Program-made: the position numbers and the translations under genes
Notes under the pieces: generated by a model
Seen by the model: the letters and a program-made list of their open reading frames with translations, nothing else
The model's database searches: none
Told to the model about the DNA's origin: nothing
DNA from: Enterobacter cloacae
GTDB lineage: Bacteria > Pseudomonadota > Gammaproteobacteria > Enterobacterales > Enterobacteriaceae
Direction: 5' to 3'
Assembly (NCBI RefSeq): GCF_011078175.1
Contig: NZ_JAALCJ010000001.1
Coordinates: 124,001 to 188,000 of the forward strand
DNA: 64,000 nt
In this document: piece after piece, positions 56,864 through 64,000 of the stretch
Layout: each line of letters opens with the position of its first letter
How positions within the stretch are numbered: position 1 is the first letter of the stretch

Positions 56864-57760
56864 TTACAGTTCGTGACGATATGGCAGCGCGGTCATTGCC
56901 CCTTTTGCGGTTGTCGCCAGCGCCCCGCAGCGCTGCGCCAGCGTGATGACCTCTGAGAGACGGGCCTGGCCATCACGAGCCAGACCGAACAGCAGCCCGG
57001 CGACGAAAGCATCCCCCGCGCCAGTGGTATCAATGCATTCCACGGGTGATGCAGGATAGTGCGTCAACGCGCCTTCCTGCCAGGCGGTTACGCCCTCTTT
57101 TCCCTGCGTCACGAGCACCAGCCTGGCCGGACAGGTGCGCATCAGCGCCGCCAGCCCCTCATGGACCTGCGCATTTCCGGTTAAGAACGCCAGCTCTTCG
57201 ACCGAGATTTTCACCACATCTGCGCAGGCTAATGCCCGCTCAAGACACTGGCGCAGCTCGACGTCATCGTGCCAGAGATCGGCGCGAATATTGGGGTCAA
57301 AGCTGACGAAACCACCCGCCTGCCCGATCGCGGCCATCGCCTGAAACGTCGCGGAACGGCTGGGTTCGGCGCTGAGCGCGATTGAGCAGACGTGCAGCCA
57401 CTCTCCGGCGCGGAATGGCGGGAGGTCGGCGGCGTCGAGGAACAAGTCAGCGCTCGGACGAACCATAAAGGTAAAAGAACGTTCACCGGCGTCATCGAGA
57501 TCCACCATTACCGTAGAGGTGCGATGCTGCGCGTCCAGCCGCAGCCATTCTGTATTAACCTGTTCATCTGCTAGCGTTTTTTGCATAAAGCGCCCGAAGG
57601 GGTCGTCGCCCACCCGGCCTATAAACGCGCTTCTGCCGCCCAGGCGCGCAATCCCTACCGCGACGTTGGCCGGTGCGCCGCCCGGACATTGCAGAAGTTT
57701 GCCCTCTCCGTCGGGCAACAGATCCACCACGGCATCGCCAAGTACCCAGATCGTCTCCAT
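56864..57760 (-). CDS. scrK: Fructokinase ScrK
   Basis: A 298-residue PfkB-family kinase that phosphorylates the fructose released by ScrB. Motifs: CPGGAPANVAVGIARLGGRSAFIGRVGDDPFG (PfkB signature 1) and DTTGAGDAFVAGLLFGLA (signature 2 with the catalytic aspartate). It is transcribed ahead of scrYAB from its own ScrR-controlled promoter. AGAAGGTGAT precedes the ATG. Confidence 0.95.
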   Translation of the reverse strand: METIWVLGDAVVDLLPDGEGKLLQCPGGAPANVAVGIARLGGRSAFIGRVGDDPFGRFMQKTLADEQVNTEWLRLDAQHRTSTVMVDLDDAGERSFTFMVRPSADLFLDAADLPPFRAGEWLHVCSIALSAEPSRSATFQAMAAIGQAGGFVSFDPNIRADLWHDDVELRQCLERALACADVVKISVEELAFLTGNAQVHEGLAALMRTCPARLVLVTQGKEGVTAWQEGALTHYPASPVECIDTTGAGDAFVAGLLFGLARDGQARLSEVITLAQRCGALATTAKGAMTALPYRHEL

Positions 57761-57783
57761 ATCACCTTCTTAGCTAAATAATG

Positions 57784-57797
57784 TTAAACCGGTTTAG
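57784..57797. promoter_or_regulatory. ScrR operator upstream of scrK
   Basis: TTAAACCGGTTTAG matches the 56735 operator at 13 of 14 bases and lies 24 bases before the scrK ATG. Confidence 0.88.
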
Positions 57798-57848
57798 CTA
57801 TTTAAGCACAGGCAGGTTGTCGGGGAAATATGGCGAGGGAAAATAAGC

Positions 57849-59060
57849 TTAACGCACCCGCTGGGGCCAGTGGATATCCCCCACGCCGTTGAGCTGCGGG
57901 CGGGCGAACAAAAAGCCCTGGAAGCGGCGAATACCGGCGGATTCAAGCCAGCACCACTCTTCTATTTTCTCTATGCCTTCTGCCACCAGCGTAATCTCCA
58001 GATCGGTGCAGCAGCTGATTATTGACTTCATAATCGCCTGCTTGGGCCCGCTCAGGTGGATATCACTAACGATCTCCCTGTCGATTTTAAGCTTATCCGG
58101 CTGGAACCGGGTGAGCAGCGACAGCCCGGCATAGCCGGAACCAAAATCATCTATCGCCAGCCCAACCCCTTCCGCCCGAAGCTGTTTGATGGCGCTGTTA
58201 AACTGGTTGAAGCCGGAAATCATCTCGTTCTCAGTGACTTCAATGACCACCTGCTCTGGCTGTAGTCCGTGCTTTTTGATCTGCGTTACCAGGAACTCTA
58301 CCGCGTCCGGCACGTTAACCAGCGACATTGGCAGAAGGTTCACCGCCAGTTTGTGGCTGCCGATGCCCAGCTTTTGCGCCAGCGCAAAGGTCCAGGCTTT
58401 GGTTTGCAGGTCGACTTCGTAAATCCGTTCACGATCGAGACTACGGAAAAAATGCTCCGGGCTGCCGCCGTCGTTTCCGCGTATAAGCGCTTCGAGAGAA
58501 CTGATTTTGCCTTCGGACGGTTCGACAATGGGTTGCAGCGCAAACTGGCAGGGCTGTCCCGCCAGCAGACCTAAGCCTTTTCCAAACGGCGCGCGCTCTC
58601 GCGAAAGCATCCATTTATCCGGCTCATAGTCCGAAGCGGGTGGGACAGTGGTTTTACCGGTAATAAAGGTCTGAATGAATTTGAAGACCCGATCCTCAGA
58701 CGTCAGATAGCTTTCCAGCTTGCTGTAATGCAGAACCGAGGCCAGAACCGCTTTCGGGGTCTGAACGTCCAGGTCAAACAGCAGCATTCCCACGTCTTCG
58801 AAACGTCTGCGCGGGCCGTAATCGCGCATCAGTTCCACCACGCCGGTATGCCGGTCATCCGTACGGATGGTGTTAAAAAGCGCGACGACGCCCTGTTCCG
58901 TCCCTTCGAGAATTTGCAGAACGTCACGTCCACGGGAGAGAAGAATGCCTGAGATGCCCTGCTCCGTGTTACGGATCCTGGCCTGTTCAACCAGCGCACT
59001 TAACGCTACGGAGGTGCAGGTTAAGCTCAGCTGGCTTCGATAAATGAGAGTTGTCAGCAC
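57849..59060 (-). CDS. BLUF-EAL blue-light-regulated c-di-GMP phosphodiesterase
   Basis: A 403-residue photoreceptor orthologous to Klebsiella BlrP1. The N-terminal BLUF domain (1-93) keeps the flavin-switch residues Y7 (LIYRSQ), N31 and Q49. The EAL domain (about 165-400) is complete: E190-A-L in SSLEALIRG, NLLP, EVTENE, IDDFGSGYAGLSLL, KIDREIV, VAEGIE and QGFLFARP. It should therefore break down cyclic di-GMP in a light-dependent way, unlike E. coli BluF (YcgF), whose EAL domain is degenerate. It starts at a GTG with a poor ribosome binding site. Confidence 0.93.
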   Translation of the reverse strand: MLTTLIYRSQLSLTCTSVALSALVEQARIRNTEQGISGILLSRGRDVLQILEGTEQGVVALFNTIRTDDRHTGVVELMRDYGPRRRFEDVGMLLFDLDVQTPKAVLASVLHYSKLESYLTSEDRVFKFIQTFITGKTTVPPASDYEPDKWMLSRERAPFGKGLGLLAGQPCQFALQPIVEPSEGKISSLEALIRGNDGGSPEHFFRSLDRERIYEVDLQTKAWTFALAQKLGIGSHKLAVNLLPMSLVNVPDAVEFLVTQIKKHGLQPEQVVIEVTENEMISGFNQFNSAIKQLRAEGVGLAIDDFGSGYAGLSLLTRFQPDKLKIDREIVSDIHLSGPKQAIMKSIISCCTDLEITLVAEGIEKIEEWCWLESAGIRRFQGFLFARPQLNGVGDIHWPQRVR

Positions 59061-59131
59061 AGAAACGGGGTCCGGTATGGGGTATACGCCTGAACGGTAC
59101 TGTTTAACACAGTTCCCCGGTGTGACCTAAT

Positions 59132-60619
59132 CTATTGTTGGGCTTGATTCTCCCCGATACGGCTGTCGATCCGCGTCTGCATGTAGTCGTAGAACGGATT
59201 CGACGTCACGCGCATCAGCGCATCTTTGCCGACGCTCAGAACCGATGTTTCTCCCCACAGGGCTATCGTCCCGAGGCTGATACCGTAGTGGTTTTTCACC
59301 GCAGGATGGCGGCCATACAGATCGTCATCAGGCGGGAACGGAATAGCAACATGCGACAGGGAATAAACCTCCTGCGGATACGCGGCCGAAAGCGGCATCA
59401 CCGTTTCCCGGGTGCTGCCCGCAGGCGTTGTCTTTGCCACCATATCAAACCTGTCGGGGCTGGCATTGGTCACAATCGTGACACTGTAACGTCTTTCCGC
59501 CTCGGGCAGCAGGTCAGCCACCGCCGTCCAGGATGACGGCCTGAACAGTGGACGGAAACTCCCGGCCTGGTTGATATCAAAAACTACCAGTTCGCTGCCG
59601 TTTGCCGGAAGCTGGTCAAACAGCCCGCTGACCACGGCGCGGGTACTGACCGTTGAATCCATGACCGACTGAAACGCCAGCACCGGCGGAAGCTGCGCCA
59701 GTTTGCGATCGTGAACATCGCGGTTTATCTGCTCATGAAGCGCCCGGGTAAGCAGCCAGGACTGACGTGCCGCATTCACCGGGAACGAATTGTATTTATA
59801 AGGATTATATTCCGGCGAAATATTGAGCCACGCGGCTTTGGCAAACGCTGGTAACATGGCCGGTAGCCCGGCGAATCCGGCAAAGCGCGCAAACGCCGTG
59901 ACGCCAATCATCGGTGAGAGCAACACGATCTGCTGAGGTTTACGCAGTTCAGGCGCATCAAGAGCGTCGAGGGCGTATTTCATCGCCAGCGCCGCGCCGT
60001 TGGAGTAGCCCACCAGATGCAGGGGGAGATCGTTCCCCGTCAGGCGTGTCGCTTCACGAACCGCAAGGCGTGTTGCCGCCAGCCACGCCTCCCAGTCAAC
60101 GTCTGTCAGCGCGCCCGGCGCCGTGCCGTGTCCGGGCAAACGAGGCACTACGGCCACAAAGCCGTGCTTTTGATAATTCATTGCCAGATGCCTGACGCTG
60201 TAGGGCGAGTCCGTCAGACCGTGCAGCAATACCACCGCCCCGCGCGGCTTTCCGTCAGGCATCAGCACGAACGACCGGTTTGCATCCGGGGAAAATTGTC
60301 CTGGCCACACCAGGCTCTGGCGATAATAACGGTTCAGCGCCGTGCGCTCTGCGGGGGTGACTTTCGCCGTCACCTCAGCGTCGAGAGCGGTGAAGATGGC
60401 GTTTTCCCGTGCGACATACGCTGCGAAGGTCGCGTTATCCATCTCCTGCACGGACATTTCGTCAGCCCGCCAGGTGTGCCAGTGATGCAGGGCCGGCCCC
60501 TGCTGCGAAAGATAAACCCGCACCGCAAGCAGAACGAGCACAATGATCCCGATAACCATCGCTATTTTTTTTGCGAGAGCCATCAGGCGCACGCTGACCC
60601 GCCAGGGCAAATTCGCCAT
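59132..60619 (-). CDS. Membrane-anchored serine hydrolase (alpha/beta fold)
   Basis: A 495-residue protein with one N-terminal membrane helix (AMVIGIIVLVLLAVRVYL, about 19-36) and a large periplasmic alpha/beta-hydrolase domain. Oxyanion motif VVLLHGLTDSPYSVRHLA, nucleophile elbow LVGYSNGAALAMKYAL (Ser), and SVMDSTVS and YSLSHVAIPFPP as likely acid and histidine regions. It belongs with carboxylesterase or monoglyceride-lipase-like enzymes; the substrate is unknown. GGGAGCC precedes the ATG. Confidence 0.8.
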   Translation of the reverse strand: MANLPWRVSVRLMALAKKIAMVIGIIVLVLLAVRVYLSQQGPALHHWHTWRADEMSVQEMDNATFAAYVARENAIFTALDAEVTAKVTPAERTALNRYYRQSLVWPGQFSPDANRSFVLMPDGKPRGAVVLLHGLTDSPYSVRHLAMNYQKHGFVAVVPRLPGHGTAPGALTDVDWEAWLAATRLAVREATRLTGNDLPLHLVGYSNGAALAMKYALDALDAPELRKPQQIVLLSPMIGVTAFARFAGFAGLPAMLPAFAKAAWLNISPEYNPYKYNSFPVNAARQSWLLTRALHEQINRDVHDRKLAQLPPVLAFQSVMDSTVSTRAVVSGLFDQLPANGSELVVFDINQAGSFRPLFRPSSWTAVADLLPEAERRYSVTIVTNASPDRFDMVAKTTPAGSTRETVMPLSAAYPQEVYSLSHVAIPFPPDDDLYGRHPAVKNHYGISLGTIALWGETSVLSVGKDALMRVTSNPFYDYMQTRIDSRIGENQAQQ

Positions 60620-60814
60620 GTAAGGCTCCCTCTCTTATTCCCAGAGCTTTCATCTTACCAAAAAATGTGAAGAGGCTGACGTATTCACCAAATAGATACC
60701 CCTCAGCCTGCACACTGCACCAAAAGTGAACTACGCTGCACAAATGTTGATCATCTGTTAAACAAATATTGCATTAACTTTGCTGCACAGCGCGATTTCG
60801 CCGCAATGTGAACA

Positions 60815-60830
60815 TGGCACGCGTCCTGCA
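60815..60830 (+). promoter_or_regulatory. Sigma-54 promoter upstream of the RpiR-ddp genes
   Basis: TGGCACGCGTCCTGCA fits the sigma-54 consensus TGGCACGRNNNTTGCW with two mismatches and the correct spacing of the invariant GG and GC. It lies 57 bases before the regulator ATG. I found no convincing NtrC site upstream, though TGCACCA occurs at 60716. Nitrogen control would fit a D-Ala-D-Ala scavenging system. Confidence 0.72.
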
Positions 60831-60886
60831 TTGTTAATCCGGTAACAGAAATCCGGCCTTTGACAGCCACTTAACAGCGAGGCGGT

Positions 60887-61741
60887 ATGACGACCAAACC
60901 TGAGGTGCTGAGCCGTATCGAAGCGACCTTTAGCCAGCTCACCCCGAGCGAAAAGCGGGTGGCAAGCTGGATGCTGGCGCACGTCGGGCAGATCCCCTTT
61001 GAAACGGCAGAGAGCGTGGCGCTGGCCACCGCCACCAGCGGGATCACCGTCGGACGCTTTCTGCGCAAGCTGGGCTATCGCAACCTTGATGACGCAAAAA
61101 AAAGCCTGCGCGATCCCCATCAGCCCTGGGGCATTAACGAGCGTCTGGACTCCTGGAAACAGCAACAGCCGCTGTCGGATCGCCTTCAGCACTCCCTGTC
61201 GCTGGAGGTGGACGCCATTGCCCATGTTTATCAGCTGGCGCAAAGCGAAACGTTCAGGCAGGTGGTCCAGCAACTCACCCATGCCGACGCCATCTTCGTG
61301 CTGGGGATCCAGTCCACGCGCGGGATCGCCAATGCGTTCTTCAGCCATCTGGAGTACCTGCGTCCGCGGGTGAGCTATTCCGAAGGGCTCTCCGGTAGCT
61401 GGGTGGAGTCGCTGAACTCCGGCTTTGCGAACCCGTATATCGTGCTGACGGATACCCGCGCCTACTCCGCCATTGCCCGTCAGTACTGCCGCGTGGCGAG
61501 CGAAAAAGGCCTGGCGATGGCGCTGATCACCGATATCTGGTGCCCGTGGGCGCGGGATTACCCCATTGATTTACTCCAGGTGAAGACCGATACCGGCCAT
61601 TTCTGGGATTCACTGGCGCCGGTGAGCTGTCTGTTCAACCTGCTGCTGTCGGGCGTTGTGGAGGCGCTGGGGGATGCGCTGCCGGAACGTCTGGCAATTA
61701 ACCGACAACTACAGCAAGAGTTTGGTCAATTTGAACGCTAA
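60887..61741 (+). CDS. MurR/RpiR-family regulator
   Basis: A 284-residue regulator. The N-terminal RpiR helix-turn-helix spans about 1-75 (FSQLTPSEKRVASWMLAHVGQIPFETAESVALATATSGITVGRFLRKLGY). The SIS sugar-phosphate domain spans about 115-250 (ADAIFVLGIQSTRGIANAFFSHLEYLRP). It lies 12 bases before ddpX in the same direction. E. coli has no such regulator at ddp, so a cell-wall sugar or peptide signal may control the operon here. Confidence 0.87.
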   Translation: MTTKPEVLSRIEATFSQLTPSEKRVASWMLAHVGQIPFETAESVALATATSGITVGRFLRKLGYRNLDDAKKSLRDPHQPWGINERLDSWKQQQPLSDRLQHSLSLEVDAIAHVYQLAQSETFRQVVQQLTHADAIFVLGIQSTRGIANAFFSHLEYLRPRVSYSEGLSGSWVESLNSGFANPYIVLTDTRAYSAIARQYCRVASEKGLAMALITDIWCPWARDYPIDLLQVKTDTGHFWDSLAPVSCLFNLLLSGVVEALGDALPERLAINRQLQQEFGQFER

Positions 61742-61753
61742 AGGAGCGGAGCT

Positions 61754-62326
61754 ATGCCTGAAGAGAGTCAACTGATTGATGTGGCGAAAACCTTTCCCAC
61801 GCTGCATATCGATCTGAAATACGCGACCGCCGATAACATCACCGGCCGCCCGATCTACCAGCACGCCGCGTGCCTGTTGCATACGGATGCCGCCACCGCG
61901 CTGGCGAAAGCGATCGGCATCGCCACGCTGGCCGGTCTGAAGCTTGTGGTTTACGACGCCTACCGCCCCCAGCAGGCGCAGTCGCAACTCTGGGATGCCT
62001 GCCCCAATCCGGAATATGTGGTGGATGTCGCGATTGGCTCCAACCACAGCCGGGGCACCGCCATTGACGTCACGCTGATGGATGAACACGACAACGTGCT
62101 GGATATGGGCGCCGGGTTTGACGAAATGCACGACCGTTCTCATGCCTGGCACCCTTCCGTTCCGCCCGAGGCGCAGCGTAATCGTCTGCTACTGAACGCC
62201 GTGATGTACGGCGGCGGTTTTGTGGGCATTAGCAGCGAGTGGTGGCATTTCGAGCTGCCGAACGCCGCCAGCTACCCGCTGTTAGATGACCAGTTCGCCT
62301 GTTTTACGACCACACACTCACTGTAA
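61754..62326 (+). CDS. ddpX: D-alanyl-D-alanine dipeptidase DdpX
   Basis: A VanX-type zinc dipeptidase of 190 residues that hydrolyses D-Ala-D-Ala so that it can be used as a carbon and nitrogen source. Zinc and catalytic motifs: SNHSRGTAIDVTL (SxHxxGxAxD) and SSEWWHFEL. VVYDAYRPQQAQ is conserved. No signal peptide, so it acts in the cytoplasm. AAGGAG precedes the ATG. It is followed 15 bases later by ddpA. Confidence 0.94.
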   Translation: MPEESQLIDVAKTFPTLHIDLKYATADNITGRPIYQHAACLLHTDAATALAKAIGIATLAGLKLVVYDAYRPQQAQSQLWDACPNPEYVVDVAIGSNHSRGTAIDVTLMDEHDNVLDMGAGFDEMHDRSHAWHPSVPPEAQRNRLLLNAVMYGGGFVGISSEWWHFELPNAASYPLLDDQFACFTTTHSL

Positions 62327-62341
62327 TCCTGGAGCCCGGCT

Positions 62342-63874
62342 ATGAAAACCACGCTGCTTACTACCCTGATTGCCGCTACGCTCGCCCTGAGCGCCCCTCT
62401 CGCGCTGGCGGCGGTGCCAAAAGATATGCTGGTGATTGGGAAAGCTGCCGATCCGCAAACGCTGGATCCGGCGGTCACTATCGATAACAACGACTGGACG
62501 GTGACCTACCCCTCGTACCAGCGTCTGGTGAAATACAAGCCTGGCACCACGGAGGTGGAAGGCGATCTGTCGACGGGCTGGAAGGCGTCAGACGACCAGA
62601 AAGAGTGGACGTTCACCCTGGCAGATAATGCAAAATTCTCTGACGGCACGCCGGTGACCGCCGAAGCGGTCAAGCTGTCGTTTGAACGTCTGCTGAAAAT
62701 TAATCAGGGACCTTCCGAAGCGTTCCCGAAAGATTTGAAAGTGGACGCGGTGGATGAGCATACGGTGAAATTCACCCTCAGCCAGCCGTTCGCCCCGTTC
62801 CTCTACACGCTGGCCAATGACGGCGCGTCGATCGTCAACCCGGCGGTGCTGAAAGCCAATGCCGCCGACGACGCGCGCGGTTTCCTGGCGCAAAACACCG
62901 CGGGATCCGGACCGTTTATGCTGAAAAGCTGGCGGAAAGGTCAGCAGCTGGTGATGGTGCCCAACCCACACTGGCCGGGTGAAAAGCCGCACTTCAGGCG
63001 CGTCTCGGTAAAGATTATCGGTGAAAGCGCCTCGCGTCGCCTGCAACTTTCCCGTGGCGATCTGGATATCGCTGACGCCCTGCCGGTAGATCAGCTTGCT
63101 GCCCTGAAGCAGGAAGGCAAAGTGGCCGTGGCGGAATACCCGTCCCTGCGGGTGACCTACCTCTATCTGAACAACAGTAAGCCTCCGATGAATCAGGTGG
63201 ATTTGCGCCGCGCGGTCTCCTGGGCGACCGACTATCAGGGGATGGTGAAAGGCATTCTCAGCGGGAACGGCAAGCAGATGCGCGGCCCGATCCCGGAAGG
63301 CATGTGGGGCTTCGATGCGAACGCGATGCAGTACAGCTTTGATGAGGCGAAAGCCAAAGCGGCGCTGGAGAAAGTCAAAGATAAACCCGCCAGCCTGACG
63401 TTCCTCTACTCTGATAACGACCCGAACTGGGAGCCTATCGCCCTCTCCACCCAGGCGAGCCTGGGCAAGCTCGGAATCACCGTCAAGCTCGAGAAACTGG
63501 CGAATGCCACCATGCGCGACCGCGTCGGCAAAGGTGATTATGACATTGCGATTGGTAACTGGAGCCCGGACTTCGCCGATCCGTATATGTTCATGAACTA
63601 CTGGTTCGAATCGGACAAAAAAGGGCTGCCGGGCAACCGCTCATTCTATGAGAACAAAGAGGTCGATGCGCTGTTGCAGGCGGCACTGAAAACCACCGAT
63701 CAGGCGGAACGCACCAACGATTACCAGCAGGCGCAAAAAGTGGTGATTGACGAGGCGGCTTACGTTTATCTGTTCCAGAAGAACTACCAGCTGGCGATGA
63801 ACAAAGAGGTCAAAGGCTTCACCTTTAATCCGATGCTTGAGCAGGTCTTTAACATCGCCACCATGAGTAAGTAA
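62342..63874 (+). CDS. ddpA: D,D-dipeptide ABC transporter substrate-binding protein DdpA
   Basis: A 510-residue periplasmic SBP family 5 (DppA/OppA-type) protein with a signal peptide ending LALA. Marks: VIGKAADPQTLDPAVTIDNNDWTVTYPSYQRLVKY and GSGPFMLKSWRKGQQLVMVPNPHW. It is orthologous to E. coli DdpA by sequence and by its place between ddpX and ddpB. It delivers D-Ala-D-Ala to the DdpBCDF permease. Confidence 0.93.
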   Translation: MKTTLLTTLIAATLALSAPLALAAVPKDMLVIGKAADPQTLDPAVTIDNNDWTVTYPSYQRLVKYKPGTTEVEGDLSTGWKASDDQKEWTFTLADNAKFSDGTPVTAEAVKLSFERLLKINQGPSEAFPKDLKVDAVDEHTVKFTLSQPFAPFLYTLANDGASIVNPAVLKANAADDARGFLAQNTAGSGPFMLKSWRKGQQLVMVPNPHWPGEKPHFRRVSVKIIGESASRRLQLSRGDLDIADALPVDQLAALKQEGKVAVAEYPSLRVTYLYLNNSKPPMNQVDLRRAVSWATDYQGMVKGILSGNGKQMRGPIPEGMWGFDANAMQYSFDEAKAKAALEKVKDKPASLTFLYSDNDPNWEPIALSTQASLGKLGITVKLEKLANATMRDRVGKGDYDIAIGNWSPDFADPYMFMNYWFESDKKGLPGNRSFYENKEVDALLQAALKTTDQAERTNDYQQAQKVVIDEAAYVYLFQKNYQLAMNKEVKGFTFNPMLEQVFNIATMSK

Positions 63875-63897
63875 CGGCCCACGCCGGGGGGAAGTGT

Positions 63898-64000
63898 ATG
63901 ACGTTCTGGAGCATTGTGCGCCAGCGCTGCTGGGGGTTAATCCTGGTGGTGGCCGGTGTCTGTATTATTACTTTTATTATTTCACACCTGATCCCCGGCG
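63898..64000 (+). CDS. ddpB: D,D-dipeptide ABC transporter permease DdpB, N-terminal part
   Basis: The first 34 codons (MTFWSIVRQRCWGLILVVAG and the rest of the first membrane helix) match the start of E. coli DdpB almost exactly; the window ends within the gene. GGGGGGAAG precedes the ATG. The remaining ddp genes should follow beyond the edge. Confidence 0.9.
   Translation, partial: MTFWSIVRQRCWGLILVVAGVCIITFIISHLIPG

Overview
The window is chromosomal DNA from an enterobacterium, most likely Enterobacter (E. cloacae complex) or a close relative. The genes closely resemble Escherichia/Klebsiella proteins, and gene order over the first 19 kb matches the mar-to-yneE stretch of the E. coli terminus, with extra genes inserted. 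REP-type GC-rich repeats lie between genes. I see no prophage, insertion sequence, CRISPR array, rRNA or tRNA, and no gene-free stretch longer than 300 bases.

The window lies in the replication terminus. A near-perfect dif site (30140-30167) sits between a GH28 gene and a toxin-antitoxin pair. A Tus-binding Ter site (18080-18096) lies between uxaB and yneE, oriented to stop forks that have passed dif from the right. Two exact matS sites (41096 and 51278) mark the Ter macrodomain. Every FtsK-orienting KOPS octamer I found points towards dif: four on the + strand to its left and eight on the - strand to its right.

Layout. 1-0.25 kb: end of urtE. 0.3-7.6 kb: Zur-controlled zinT, exporters ydeE and eamA, the marRAB operon with divergent marC, a secreted LprI-like protein, and sotB. 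7.8-9.4 kb: tandem phzF-family paralogues. 9.4-19.2 kb: ptrR/sad, a chemoreceptor, glsB-yneG, a GAF-GGDEF cyclase, a GNAT enzyme, uxaB and the bestrophin-like yneE. 19.8-21.8 kb: a coupled three-gene unit whose first two genes look like a toxin and a membrane immunity protein; this is the least explained locus. 21.9-26.4 kb: exported epoxide-hydrolase-like protein, a two-component system and a DipZ-like thiol exchanger, with related inverted repeats at both ends. 26.4-30.1 kb: tam, a Nudix hydrolase, a DeoR regulator and a GH28 enzyme. 30.2-31.0 kb: tacA-tacT type toxin-antitoxin. 31.0-37.0 kb: LysR/MFS pair and a DUF969-DUF979-DUF2891 operon with a divergent MarR-like regulator. 37.0-43.3 kb: trehalose-from-glycogen operon treZ-treY-treX. 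43.5-47.0 kb: streptothricin-acetyltransferase-like GNAT, a short-chain dehydrogenase, a methyl-parathion-hydrolase-like MBL enzyme and LysR. 47.2-49.6 kb: VF530 protein, digH, dsbG. 49.6-51.2 kb: chemoreceptor with a sigma-28 promoter. 51.3-57.8 kb: complete sucrose regulon scrK/scrYAB/scrR. 57.8-60.6 kb: BLUF-EAL photoreceptor and a membrane-anchored hydrolase. 60.9-64 kb: RpiR-type regulator behind a sigma-54 promoter, then ddpX-ddpA-ddpB (truncated by the window edge).

The accessory content is mainly small-molecule transport, sugar and dipeptide scavenging, detoxifying hydrolases, chemotaxis, and c-di-GMP making and breaking.
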